Counted from the first letter of the stretch, positions 11,666 to 22,765 are shown. The stretch: 64,000 nt of DNA from Vicia villosa (GCF_029867415.1 NC_081182.1:45462535-45526534), one strand, 5' to 3'. Notes: generated by a model from the letters alone, not told the origin. Numbers and translations: made by a program.

Positions 11666-13298
11666 GTATCTTTTGTTTCTCGTTGGGGCTAATATGAGTT
11701 ATTATCCGTTTAACTTCTAGAGTTGGATGTCGTTTTGAGGTTCTTTAAGGCTTAATTTATGCTGGTCGGTCTCGCAACGAGAGAATTCTGTGGTTGGATG
11801 TTTCTGACTTCCGGTGTTTACAGATTATTTAAAGAAACATGTTTTATAATCTCTGCGGACCGCCATCACATGTACTTTGTTGTGTCTTTCTTGGACCCTT
11901 TCTAAGCCAACATTGGTTGTTAGTGTTGTGTTTTCCTAGTCACATTTTTTCCACCAACATTATTTTTAAAACATCAAGCACAGACATTCATCAAAAAAAA
12001 AAAAAAATCAAACACAGACATGCCCTTGATTGTTTTGATATAAAACAAATGAAACCTTAGATTTCTGGTCGGGAGGAAGCAACCTTGGTTTTGGAATGGT
12101 TTGAACTTTGTATATTTCAATATCTACCAAATATATTCCCAATCTGTGTGTTCCAGACTGGAGTTCAATCTTTCTACCAACCATACCCTTTTATTATATA
12201 TATGGAAAGTTCTTGGTGATGTCATTTTCTAATGGAATGTTTCTCTGGAGTCTCTTAGCATGATGATATCTTGTGTTTTGGCATCTCAGCTACCTACCAA
12301 TGCTTAACGTGTTTGTAAGTTGAATTTGACATTGAAATGAAAATTTCAATAGCATCAGACACTAATGAAATAAAATGCGTCGATACCAACACTTGTGGTT
12401 ACATTTGTGGTTACATTTGATTTATTTTTATTTTTCAAATTATTATTAGGGCGGTGTCGTGTTTGCGGCGTCTGATGAAAATAGGCTTAGTTGTTTGAGT
12501 CTAGTTGACTTTGTATTTATGGTTAAACAAATTAGTTTAATGTTTTTTTACTATAAGGTCAAATTTTAGGATATTTAATTTTTTAAGCCCGTGTGGATTA
12601 CATCAGTAAATGGTAGTGATTTTGGTTTTATAATTACAAGCAATCATAATTTTACACTATGGATTTGTTTGTTTGTGATAGATTAAAAAATATATATTTT
12701 CTTCATATTTTGAAAAATGATTATTATGAATTTTTTTATAAAAAGTTAGTAGAAATTATTCAGTTTAAATATTTGTTATTAAAAAATTGCAATTTTTAAA
12801 AAATATAATATTATTCAAAATAGTTTAGTTGTTTGGGCATATAATTTGTTGTTGTGAAAATGCATTGTTTCTTCTTCAACGTGATTTTCAAAGACTTGAA
12901 AAAAAGGATTGATTTTCAATAACTTAGAATATTACGTTGAAACCACGAATATATCCAAGAAAAGCTGCATCAATAGTCTTTCCATAAAGAGTCTTAGAAT
13001 AAGTACTAGTTCATCTAAAATAAAATATTCCACCCTAGCCAAAGCATCTCTACGTTTTCGTATGCTGTTCAATTTTATTTCGAACTCGTCATGTACTTTC
13101 ATAGATTTTATTTTTCTTTCTAACTATTCTATTTTATTGGAGTATATACAAATGGCTTTTCAAAATTTATAGAGGGGTGTTCGCAACTTTTAATCAAAAG
13201 TGTGGTTTAATAAAAAAATTATTGTTTCAGGCTAGTCAAAAACCATTAAACCGGTCTAATTTATAGGCTCAACCTATTCACTTTAAATGGATATTAGT
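11666..13298. other. Downstream intergenic DNA
   Basis: AT-rich with homopolymer runs. I see no gene. The end of the CID gene 1 transcript must lie in the first few hundred bases, but no single polyadenylation site can be picked. Confidence 0.45.
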
Positions 13299-13705
13299 CA
13301 GAGTAGTGTTATTCTTACACCCATATTATACATTAATATTTATATCAAATATTGTTCACCGTATTTATACGGTAAACAATATTTTTTAAAATAAAATAAT
13401 AATATTTATAAAAAATATTTTTTATTTTTAAAATTACGGACGACAATGTTCATGTACGGACGTATATTAACCAACTTCATTACTGAATTAACCAAATTTT
13501 TACAATGCAGTGTAAAAATTTGGTCAATGCAGTAATGAAGTTGGTTAATGCACGTCCGTACATGAACAGTGTCGTCCGTAATTTTAAAAATAAAAAATAA
13601 AAATTATTATTTTATTTTAAAAAACATTATTCACCATATAAATACGGTGAACCGTATTTGATGTAAGTATTGGTGTATAATATAGGTGTAAGAATAGCAT
13701 TACTC
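13299..13705. mobile_element. Foldback MITE (~407 bp, near-complete inverted repeat)
   Basis: The two halves are inverted copies that meet near 13500. Outer ends share TATTCTTACACC and TATTATACA with the complement of the right end. Inner arms share TTACGGACGACA, GTACGGACGT and AACTTCATTACTG. A 7-bp direct repeat TATTAGT flanks the element at 13292-13298 and 13706-13712. The exact termini and hence the superfamily are uncertain (Mutator-like or foldback). It has no coding capacity. Confidence 0.75.
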
Positions 13706-13712
13706 TATTAGT

Positions 13713-14779
13713 GATAGGAGGAATTAATCTATCATTGCCCCAATTATATCTGACACCCTTCCATTTTTGGTGTTTTTACGTTAATGTGCTCATAGATTAT
13801 TAGAAAATTTGAATTTTTTTGGGGAAATATCAGAAATTTTATTAAAGTTATTGTTTTTATTGTGTGGGTACCTTGAAAATTTAAAAATTTGGGTGAATAT
13901 ATATAACATACCAGAAATTTTAAAATTTGTAAAAAATTTCAAAATTTTTAAAATATTCGGTGATACTCATGCTTATTTTTCTATCTTGTTTTTAATAATT
14001 TTTTCTTGAATAATATTGATGTTCTTTACCAGTAGATTGTGCCCATGCTAAAATTTTTTATTGGGAGTAAAAAATCTGTCAATTGCAGCGTATAATTATT
14101 AAACGTTATCAATCAATTTCATAAATGACGGAAAACAATTAAAATTGCATTTTTCAATTCGAAACATATCGTATTTGTGGTGAAGAACCGTATAATATGT
14201 ACATGACTTCGTAGAAGATGATGCATGCTCTTGACCACACATATGCAAAATTTCATCTGTAGACATACCAAAAATTTTAACTTACTCAGAAATTTTCGGT
14301 AGTATGAATATTTTTAGAAATTTTGAAAATTTCCGGTATTCTCCAAATATTTGGCAATCGCCCCGAAAATTTTGAATATTTAAGTAAATCGGCCCGAAAA
14401 TTTTGAAATTTTCGATAAATCGCAACCGGAAATTTCCCAAACATAAACAACTTTCGATATAAGCCCACTGTTTAGTAGTGAAAATTTTGTTTTTCTTATC
14501 GGAAATTTCTATTTTCACCCTACGCCAATAGTAATTTTTTTTTTTACAAAAGTGATTTTTTAAAGGGTAAATAATACCAGAGACATTTTTAGAATAAAAA
14601 AAAATTGGAGGGATGTCAGGTATAGGGGGGATGGTAGGTTAGTTTCTCTTGCTTCCGACACTGCATAGGAGCAATGCATCTCGCTTCATGTTAACTGTTG
14701 ATTTATATCCAATTGTCACCACACTCCATGTCTTACCAATTGGAATGGTCATAACATTTCTTTTATACAAGTATGATGA
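13713..14779. other. AAATTTT-rich low-complexity DNA
   Basis: Blocks of GAAATTTT/AAAATTTC occur in both orientations (13810-13960 and 14280-14520), with CCGGAAATTTYC and CCCGAAAATTTTG cores. They give long frames of repeated I/F/K/N that I do not regard as coding. Confidence 0.5.
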
Positions 14780-16006
14780 TTAGTCATGTCCAAATATTCT
14801 TTTTTATACACATTTGCAAAGTTTCATTTCATTCAAATGTCAACTTGAGCACTTGAGTGCTAATCTTAAACAACCTCGGGTTTACAACTTCTCACTTAAT
14901 CACTGCCCGTGCTATACTTCTACCTAAGACTCACCTAGGTATGAGGCCCTCCTCAAATCCTTTCAATCACAACCAGTGACAAGCAACACACTTAAACAAA
15001 CGTAGAAGATACTCTTCAAAGACACACAATCATCTCTTGCTTAAAAGCTTATAGATGATTAACAAAATACAACTCAACTAAAATACTCTAACTCTAATAT
15101 CAAACCAATATTAGAGCAGATTACAATTCACAAATAAAACAGGTTCAAGACTAAACACGAGAACCACACAGTCTTTAAAACTTGAGTTGCCGGCACAATT
15201 AAGATTGTGCAGACTTTATAACGCAGCAGCGACCTTGGATTTGGGCCAAGAGTAAATCAGTTTTGGATTTCTTAATAATCCAATATTCTTAGAACAGCTC
15301 GCGTCACTCCTCCTCCTGAGTTAGCGCAGAAATAACAGCAAATAAACACCCGGTATAAAACAAGCCCTACAACATAAACTAACCCACATTTTAGTTTCAG
15401 TAGACAATGTTAAGACATTTGCTTTGACATCTTATACAACCTGCATTGTTTTGCTCACATGACAAAACATTCTAAAAGACATTATGTTTTATCAAAATTG
15501 CTGTCAACACATAACCAACATTAAGATTTTTACTTTTGTTAGTCAGTGTTTATTTCAAATATGTGTGTCAGAAAGATACCATTTGATTCTTTCAGATATG
15601 CATCTTCAAAGCTATGTGATAAAAAAAACTGAAATATAATGAGTTCGAAAATGTATATCCGAATTAAAAGAGTATTATATAAACTTCACCAAAGATCCCT
15701 AAGAACTCATAAGAGTGATTAAGAAATTCTTAAAAAAGAAAGACTCCCAAAATAAAAGTTGAATTCTACATCTCAACTTTTTTTTAAGTGGTTTTTTAAG
15801 AAAGATTTTTTCAGAGAAAATAATTTTTTTTAGAAAAAAATTAATTTTTATTTTTTTTCAAACAAAAGAAATACCTCAAAGAAATGGACATACAGATTCC
15901 TTATACCATGAAAATTAATTATATTATATAAGACAACTAAGGCTCAAAAAATTCATTCAATAGAATCCTATAAATAAGAGACTTGGCCATTGACTGACAG
16001 TTATGC
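14780..16006. other. Probable LTR-derived debris; no gene
   Basis: The stretch 14820-15500 has the even base composition and CAAC/AACT-rich style of copia LTRs read backwards, and the wording TTTACAACTTCTCACTT..AATCACT has a partial echo at 30600-30650. No paired LTR, primer-binding site or coding sequence is visible. 15600-16006 is AT-rich and featureless. Confidence 0.25.
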
Positions 16007-16014
16007 ACCATAGT

Positions 16015-16363
16015 TAGGGGTGGCAAACGGGCATGCCCGCCCCGTTTAGGTCCGCCCCGCAAAAGTCCGCGAAAAAACGAGGCGGGGCGGGATGGACTTT
16101 TTTTAGAGTGCGAGTCTAAAACCTTGTCCCGCCCCGCAAAAAAATGAGGGCGGGGCGGGGAAAGCCTGCGGGCATTCGGTTTTTTAGACCTAAAAATAGT
16201 AAAATTTTATGAAAAAACAAATGTCCGCAAAAGCCTACAAAAAAACGGGGTGGGGCGGAGCAGACACATTAAAGAGAGCGGACCTAAAACCTTGTCCCAT
16301 CCCGCAAAAAAGTGCGGGTAAAACAGGTTTTTCCTGCCGGCCGGGTCCGTTTTGCCACCCATA
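16015..16363. mobile_element. GC-rich hAT-type MITE (349 bp)
   Basis: Ends read TAGGGGTGGCAAACGGG and, as complement, TATGGGTGGCAAAACGG. Perfect 8-bp direct repeats ACCATAGT flank the element (16007-16014 and 16364-16371), the duplication size of hAT elements. The interior is rich in GCCCCGC/GCGGGGC and can fold on itself. It has no coding capacity. The sharp GC contrast with its AT-rich surroundings makes it stand out. Confidence 0.85.
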
Positions 16364-16371
16364 ACCATAGT

Positions 16372-16949
16372 AAAGAGTAGGTTTGACTTACAATGGCAAA
16401 TAAGTTCAATTCGATAAGTGACTATATAATTACTAGTAATGTTTATTATCCTTTCCTTGATCAACATTTTTTTATCGTGTTGCAATCTAAAACAATAGAC
16501 CCAAAAAAAAGAGAATATTCTAAAACATATTCCTGTTTCATTAATGTTTTCATTCATATATTTTATAAATATTTAAGTCAATTTTTAAAAACGTTTATTG
16601 ACTTCGCAAAAATAATGTTTTTTTTACCGTTGCAAAAATAATAATAGTTCAATATACAATGTTTATTGCTTAAAACATACATGAATATTTTATGTGATTA
16701 ATTTTGATGCTCCGTAGGTATAAAACTTTTTCAAACACCCATTCAATCAAATTAAAGCGGATTACAAATATTAAATATATTTAATCACAAACATTAAATA
16801 TATTTGTAAAAATATTTAAAAACAAATATATTTAAGGTTTTAAAATATTTTTATCAATATATTTAATATTTAATTACAAATATTAGATACATTTATAAAA
16901 AATTTAAAAACCAATTAAAAATAAGAATAAGTGAAATTGTTAGTTGAGA
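16372..16949. other. AT-rich intergenic DNA
   Basis: Repeated ATATTTAA/TTAAATAT motifs; no gene. Confidence 0.5.
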
Positions 16950-17024
16950 TAAATAGAGAAAATTTCTTCACCCACCTCCTACACTTCTTGCTCACCCCTG
17001 GTGAATTTACAACACTACCCCTTG

Positions 17025-17234
17025 TTTCGGAAGTTCATTTCCGAAAAGGTACTTTTTTTTGAAAAAAAGGTGTTTTCGGAAATGAACTTTCGAAAACGTG
17101 TTTTTTTTAATATAAAATATTGATTTCGGAGATGCATCTCCGAAATAAAGTTACATTTTCAGAAAATGTGGTGTTTCGGAAGTTCATCTCCGAACTCACC
17201 CCCCTTGGAGGAATTCGGAAATGCACTTCCGAAA
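17025..17234. repeat. Left subterminal palindrome array of MULE A
   Basis: Five copies of a palindrome with core CGGAARTKMAYTTCCG lie at about 17025-17046, 17074-17095, 17124-17145, 17174-17193 and 17214-17234. Each is self-complementary and could form a hairpin. The array mirrors the one near the right end. Subterminal repeats of this kind are often transposase-binding sites; that role here is inference. Confidence 0.85.
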
Positions 17235-17412
17235 AAAGGTCTAGACAGAAGAAAAATAACAAACAAGAACGATTCGCTTTATTTAATCGGATGAAGACGA
17301 TGGAGGAGACGCTGCAACAGGTTAGAAAGTCCTGATCCTCTAGAAATCCATACCACATTGTAACTTACCAACATAATAAACAACAACAAAAAACTTATGA
17401 GCAAACTATACT

Positions 17413-17867
17413 TACATCATAGTGGTGTAGATCCTTATCAGCCACTCGCAACTGAAAATGATTAGCACGAACTTGAATTTTCCTTCCCAATTTTCCTTCT
17501 GAGACGACGGAGCCGACTCTAGAGTAGCCTTCTGTTTAACTTCGGCAGTCAGGCTCTCGATGGAGATCAAAGCCGAACTCAAGGAAGCAACCGGCGCTGC
17601 GACAGATGGAACAAACGGCGCTGAAACAGATGGACGAACAACCGGAGCTGCAACAACAGACAGAGGAGAGGTAACCGGGGCCGGAGCATATGACGGAGGA
17701 GGTGGATGTCCGGAGGAAGAAGGATTGGAGGTACGTCCACCGCGAGAGCCACGGCCACCACCACCACGGCCTAATCCTGCAGCATTGATGGATGATTGTT
17801 GAGAATGTGCAGGAGATGGTTGACTCCGGCGATTTTCGGGATGATTTCCTCCACCGCGGCGAGACAT
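17413..17867 (-). pseudogene. Captured 5' exon of an ARGONAUTE5-like gene
   Basis: From ATG 17867 the - strand encodes MSRRGGGN, a Gly/Arg- and Pro/Ser/Ala-rich tract of about 125 residues ending LTAEVKQKATLESAPSSQKE, as in AGO5-type N-termini. In another frame, 17490-17413 reads LGRK, QVRANHF, VADKDLHHYDV, the conserved start of the ArgoN region (AGO family ANHF...DKDLHHYDV). The frame break sits at a repeated AAGGAAAATT, where about 20 codons expected between the two parts are missing, consistent with a microhomology deletion. The exon stops at GAT|GTAAGT, a good splice donor, although read-through as V-S also matches AGO5. PAZ, MID and PIWI are absent. The piece cannot make an Argonaute but could yield siRNA against the parent gene. 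Identification is from motif recognition. Confidence 0.85.
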
Positions 17868-18220
17868 TGTGATGAAAGCAGTAACAAGAGATAGAAAACG
17901 TTAAAGCAAAGAAGAAGACTTAGGATCGAAAATGATTTGGGATATTTTGAAAGAAAAATGGGTGAGAAGCTTTTAAATAGGAAAGTGTTTTAGAAGTTAA
18001 CCGTCTGAGAGTGGTGGGGAGAAGGAAAAGGGAACTTCGAAATTTCAAAAGGTTTTTTATTCTTTTAAATAGGGCGTGGCTGTGGAGCTTCCCAATTTTT
18101 GTTACGTAGGCTTTTAAGTAGGAAAGTGTTACCACATTTCTTAGAAGGTAACCGTCTTAGAAGGCTTACGTAGGCACATGTGTCCACATTTCTTACCTGA
18201 TCAGGGGACGTCATTACAAA
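17868..18220 (-). promoter_or_regulatory. Captured promoter and 5' UTR of the AGO5-like exon
   Basis: On the - strand a TATA-like CTATTTAAAAGC (complement of about 17970-17981) precedes a CT-rich leader and the ATG at 17867, at a normal spacing of about 100 bp. A related segment (CTTTTAARTAGGAAAGTGTT followed by GGTAACCGTCT or AGTTAACCGTCT) is present twice, at about 17969-18010 and 18110-18155, so the upstream part has been duplicated. Confidence 0.5.
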
Positions 18221-18415
18221 AAAATCAAACAAAGGGGTGCGCTGGGAAAGTCAAAGTTCTATGTTTATAATCCAGAAGATGGATAGTGTTCGCGGCGATG
18301 AAATCCAAGAATCTACATATTGAAATCAGAACAATCCAAAAACTAAGATGATAAATCCAATACAAAAACACTGTGCGATACAATCCGAAATCAGAACAAA
18401 ACAAAACAAAACACG

Positions 18416-18509
18416 TCAAACAAAACAAAAACACGTTATTCTGCCCGACGAGCGTTACAAAATACACATCAAACAAAATAAAAACACGTTATTCTTCCCG
18501 ACGAGCGAA
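18416..18509. repeat. Two-copy ~54-bp direct repeat in MULE A
   Basis: AACAAAAYAAAAACACGTTATTCT-like sequence followed by CCCGACGAGCG appears at about 18417-18454 and 18471-18508. The second copy overlaps the 3' end of the small two-exon gene, so the duplication involved that gene's tail. Confidence 0.7.
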
Positions 18510-18904
18510 CTCCTCCGAATGAAGATAATTATACCAATCCTCATCCCACTCAGTATCAGAACCATCAGCGTTGATCACGCCTGAAGACTGAGTCTGCACG
18601 TCCGAGCCATGGACCCCCAGGGGACGAGAAGCAGAACCAATCAAAACCTTCTTCTTCTCCTTCACCTCCTTCACCTCCTTCTTTGAAGAACCCTTTCTTC
18701 CCTTAGCGCCACCCATTCCTGCGTAAAAATGAAGAAAGAAAGGTCCATGAGACCTCCTTTTATAAAAGAAGAAAGGGACACAAACTTCAAAGAAACAGAC
18801 ACAATAAACAAAGGCGTTAAAAATAAAGTACTTGCAAATTAAAACGGACACTCCCTACCCTCTCTAGAAGACGCAGTCCTGCGTGCTGGTTGATTGTCTG
18901 ACAT
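18489..18904 (-). CDS. Predicted 91-aa two-exon protein of unknown origin inside MULE A
   Basis: Exon 1 18904-18859 starts MSDNQPARRTASSRE; donor G|GTAGGG; acceptor GCAG|GA; exon 2 18718-18489. The split Gly codon joins in frame to MGGAKGRKG, giving about 91 aa that end SEEFARREE. The middle is Lys/Glu-rich (KKEVKEVKEKKK) and the tail acidic with an aromatic DTEWDEDWYNYL. I do not recognise the family. It may be another captured host exon or a gene typical of this MULE lineage. Support is only the clean in-frame splice and codon-like composition. Without splicing, the 75-aa frame from ATG 18716 would be used. Confidence 0.4.
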
Positions 18905-18979
18905 GTTCCTGTAAACAATTGAAATCGATTAATATGCGAGACAAAATAAAAAAACAAAAAAATTTGAACTTTTGATACA

Positions 18980-19490
18980 TTTCGGAAGTTCATTTCCGAA
19001 AACTGGGATGGAGGTGTTTTCGGAAATGAACTTCCGAAACACCCCTGCGATGGAGTTTTCTGCAACTTCCATGGCAGACCCCTAAACCAAACTTCAAACC
19101 AAATCAAAATGCTTCTAAACAACCTAAATACTACTAACAACCTAACCATATATCATTTATGCAATTAAAACCCTAAATAACATGCATTTGAATAATAGAT
19201 CTAAAAATTTCAAAACTTACAAAGTGTTAGGATTGAGGGCTTTTGAATGTTGTTTAGCAGTGTGATTGGAGCCTTGATGCAGCTTTGGAATTCTGTTTGC
19301 ACAAATTTTCGCCTTTGCCACTTTTTGTTTTGATTTAGGGTAAATGATTGGGGGATGGGGAGTGTTTTGATAAATCTGCAGAAATCGCAGTATTTCGGAA
19401 GTGAACTTCCGAAATAATGTTTTCGGAAATGAACTTCCGAAATAAGTCAATTTTTTCAAAAAAAGACGCTTTCGGAAATGAACTTCCGAA
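18980..19490. repeat. Right subterminal palindrome array of MULE A
   Basis: Five further copies of the CGGAARTGAACTTCCG palindrome lie at about 18980-19001, 19018-19039, 19393-19414, 19421-19441 and 19470-19490. Translations of this repeat generate spurious peptide frames on both strands. Confidence 0.85.
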
Positions 19491-19989
19491 GCAGGGGTAT
19501 TTTGGGATTTTCGCTGGGGGTGACCCCCCATAGGGAGGTGGCTAAAGAAATTTTCTAAATAGATGGAAGTTGTCAATTTTTAGTTCAATTTTTTATAACA
19601 ATATTTTATTATATTTTTTTGTTGCATTTATTTATAATGTATTAACTTAAATAAATTATATTCATAATATAATTTGATTAAATATAGACTCAAATGCATT
19701 TTTGGTCCTCTATTTTAGTTTTTTAAAATTTTTAGTCCACATATTTAAAATCTCAGGTTTTTAGTTCTCCAATTAAATTTGATTGGTATTTTTTACTCCC
19801 TCATATTTTTTAGTATACTTAGTTGACAAACCTGCTAAACGGTACGTCAATGGACAAGTCTCTGAAATAAATTGAGAGTGAGATGTGGACTATATTTCAT
19901 ATATGCAGTTGGAAGGTTTGATAAGAAATTAGGGGTATACGAATATAAGGTGTATCTGGTACTGGGACCCCAGGTTTAGCTTTTCTTGT

Positions 19990-22462
19990 GGTCTTAGACC
20001 CCTTAATTGTGACAATGATGTGGTTAAATTTGTTGAGGATGTCACTGGATATGAATTTCTTAATGATGATTGTGCTCCAAACTCGAATGAAGAGGAAGTG
20101 GAAGTTCATAATATTGACGATGATGTTCAAGTTTGAAATGAAAATGTTGATGATGGTGTTCAAGATGGAAATGAAAATGTTGAGGATGAAGTACCGGTAA
20201 GGAGTGGAAATGTAAATGATGATGATGCTGACTATGTTGGAAGTGAAGGTGACTTGGACAGTTTCAGTGACACTGAGTATGAGTATAGTGATGAGATTGA
20301 TGACTTGGATTGGACAAGAATCCTATATTCTGATAACTTAGGTGATAAGGTGAACAATTCTGATGTTGATGATGACTTTGATGTGCTGCATACACCTCCT
20401 AATGGTGATGATGATGAGGAACATGAGAAGTTTCCAGCTTATAAAAATGGAGAGATATTCAAGTTTCAACTAGGTATAATGTTTAACAACAAAGAGATGG
20501 TTAGGGTTGCTTTAAAAGAGTATGCAATGAAGATGAAGAAAAATGTTGCTCTAAAGAAAAATGATGGAAAGAGGATAGTAATAAAATGCATGGATGATTG
20601 CAAGTTCGACATGAAGACTACTAAAAGGGTAGGAAACCAATTATGGCAAGTTGTAAGTCTAATTGACGAACACCCATGCCATATAACTCCACATAATAGG
20701 CAAGCAAAGACAACATGGCCTGCCAAGAATTTTGCACATATTCTAAGACATAGCCCTAACATGAAACCATTGGGAATTGATTGCTGAAGCTGTTGAGAGA
20801 TGTGAGTGCAGTTGTCTCATGATCACACGTATAGGGCCAAAAGAAGGGCTACAGATTTGATCCTAGGTGTTGGTATGTACCAATTCACCCATTTAAGATG
20901 TTATGCACAAGAGTTACTAAAGTCAAACCCTAATAGTAATATTATGGTGCAATTTCAGATTCTAATGAAGGCCTGTTTGAGAGGATTTATGTATGCTTAA
21001 ATGCTTGCAAGTCTGGATTTGCAAAATATTGTCGGTCCACTTATAGGTTTGGATGCTTGTTTTTGAAATGAGACTTTGGTGGACAGTTGATGGCACTTGT
21101 GGAAAGGGATGGAAATAACAAGATATATCATATTGCTTATGTTATTGTGGAGGCTGAGACAAAAGGCTCTCGGGAGTGGTTCATCAACATTCTAATGGAA
21201 GACCTAAAAAGCATAAACCATAGGGCATATGCTTTCATTTCAGACCAACAAAAAGTAACCTTTTAATGTAACATTCTTTTGATATCAATGTATAAGTTAT
21301 GCTCAATAGTAACAATATCTTGCTATCAATGTATAATGATGTCATGGCCTGGTACCAACAGTCTAGAGTTTGAGTGCTCGTGTGGAGCAATGCCTTTGTA
21401 TGAAGCATATATATGGGAACTAGAAGAATAAATATCATGGGTTATAATTGAAAGAGGTTATGTGGAATGCAGCAAGGGCTACAACAGTTGCAGCATGGGA
21501 GAGGGAAATGTTAAGAATGAAAAGCTTAAATGAAGCTGCTTGGAAGGAAATGAAGGATATTCCTGCACAACATTGGAGCAAGTCACACTTCAAGACTTAT
21601 TCTAAATGTGACCTATAGGTAAATAACATGTGTGAGGATTTTAATTGGGTAATTCTATAATATAGATATAAACCAATCATCACTATGTTATAAGGGATCA
21701 ATCATTATTAGACTAAGAGGATTACTAGTCAGAAGGATGCATTGAGTAAGTCTAATGGTGATATTTGCCCTAGAATATAGTTGGTGCTTGAAAAGAACAA
21801 GAATGTTGCATATAATTGAACACCTACATGGCATGGTGATGATGATTTGGCCATATATGATGTGACAAATGGAAATGAAACATAAGTTGTCAATCTAAAA
21901 CCAGAGACATGTGCATGTAGGAAATAGGATTTAATTGGAATCCCATGTTGTCATGCCATAACTTGCATATGGAAAAACGATAAACAATTAGAAGAATATA
22001 TCTCTGGTTATTATAGGTTTGTTTCAACATACATCCATTTACATCATTTGTGTCTAAATTGTTTCTCGTCATTCTAGGCATAACATGTGTGTTGTTTCTT
22101 GTCATTTTTTGTGCAGGAAGACTACTTTCAAGGAGACATACTCACACATAATCTTCCCTACCAATAGGCAACAATTGTGGTCTCTTGATGACCAAGTATC
22201 AATCAATCCACCAATTATGAGAAGGCCAATTGGACGACCCAAAAATATGCAAAACAATGTTAATGATGAGCCTAGATACCCACATGTTCTTCCTAAAAAT
22301 TTGTTTACTGTTACTTGCCATAAGTGTGGAGCAACGGGTCACAATAAGAGAAGTTGTAAGGGAATGAGGGCTGCTGACAGGGCCATCCCAAAAGGTGAAA
22401 ATAGTAAGAAGGAAAATAGTGGAAAGACGAAGAAGAAAAGTACAGAGACAAATGCATCATAA
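19990..22462 (+). pseudogene. mudrA-like MULE transposase of MULE B (broken)
   Basis: Reading across frames and stops gives, in order: an acidic N-terminus (DSFSDTEYEYSDEIDD), a MuDR-type DNA-binding region (about 20455-20640, FNNKEMVRVALKEYA, VIKCMDDCKFDMK), a DDE transposase region (about 21000-21250, FGGQLMALVERDGN, YVIVEAETKG, FISDQQK), a region around 21470-21640 (AAWEREMLRM, HFKTYSKCDL), a SWIM zinc finger (about 21890-21960, ETCACRK...IPCCHAIT) and a last exon 22116-22462 with a CCHC knuckle (CHKCGATGHNKRSC). There are several in-frame stops (for example TGA at about 20137, TAG before VNNMC, and the CRK* stop). The first catalytic Asp (normally VDGxHLK) is lost, so it cannot transpose on its own. 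Confidence 0.85.
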
Positions 22463-22494
22463 GTTGGACTCATCACAAGCACCTCAGCTAACAC

Positions 22495-22765
22495 AACCAT
22501 CTCAACAATAGTATGGCAACTGTAATGCCATAGTTATTTTGATTTTGTTTTGATGTTATGACAATAGTATGGGAGCTATAATGCCATAGTTTCAATTATG
22601 ACAATAGTATGACAACTGTAATGTCCTAGTTATTTTAATGTTATGACAATAATATGGCAGTTGTAATGCTCTAATTTCAATTATGACAATAGTATGGCAA
22701 CTGTAATGCCCTAATTATTTTGATGTTATGACAATAGTATTGACTGTCAACTATAATGTTAACTG
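22495..22765. repeat. Short tandem repeats downstream of MULE B transposase
   Basis: The phrase ATGACAATARTATGGCARCT, followed by TAATGCCCTAGTTATTTTGATGTT or a shorter TTTCAATT variant, recurs about five times. It lies in the 3' untranslated side of the transposase and is not coding. Confidence 0.7.

Larger units (their letters stand above)
16958..19555. mobile_element. Non-autonomous MULE A carrying captured gene sequence (2,598 bp)
   Basis: Termini GAAAATTTCTTCACCCACC and (complement) GAAAATTTCTTTAGCCACC are flanked by perfect direct repeats TAAATAGA (16950-16957 and 19556-19563). This fits a Mutator-like element. Arrays of a 20-22 bp palindrome lie inside both ends. There is no transposase. 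The cargo, all on the - strand, is an ARGONAUTE5-like promoter plus first exon and a small two-exon gene of unknown origin. By content this is a Pack-MULE. Confidence 0.8.

Noticed and set aside
13809..14518. Several 60-78 codon frames rich in I, F, K and N
   Set aside because: They are products of AAATTTT-rich low-complexity DNA.
16207..16557. 116-codon - strand frame
   Set aside because: It crosses from AT-rich flank into the GC-rich hAT MITE; composition reflects the MITE, not a gene.
17107..17358. Frames on both strands with repeated FRK/REMHFRN-like peptides
   Set aside because: They are translations of the palindromic repeat of MULE A.
16958..19555. Regular palindromic repeats as a CRISPR array
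   Set aside because: Spacing is irregular, repeats cluster at the two ends of a MULE and the DNA is eukaryotic.
20466..20762. 98-codon - strand frame with hydrophobic stretches
   Set aside because: It is antisense to the MuDR-type DNA-binding region of the MULE B transposase.
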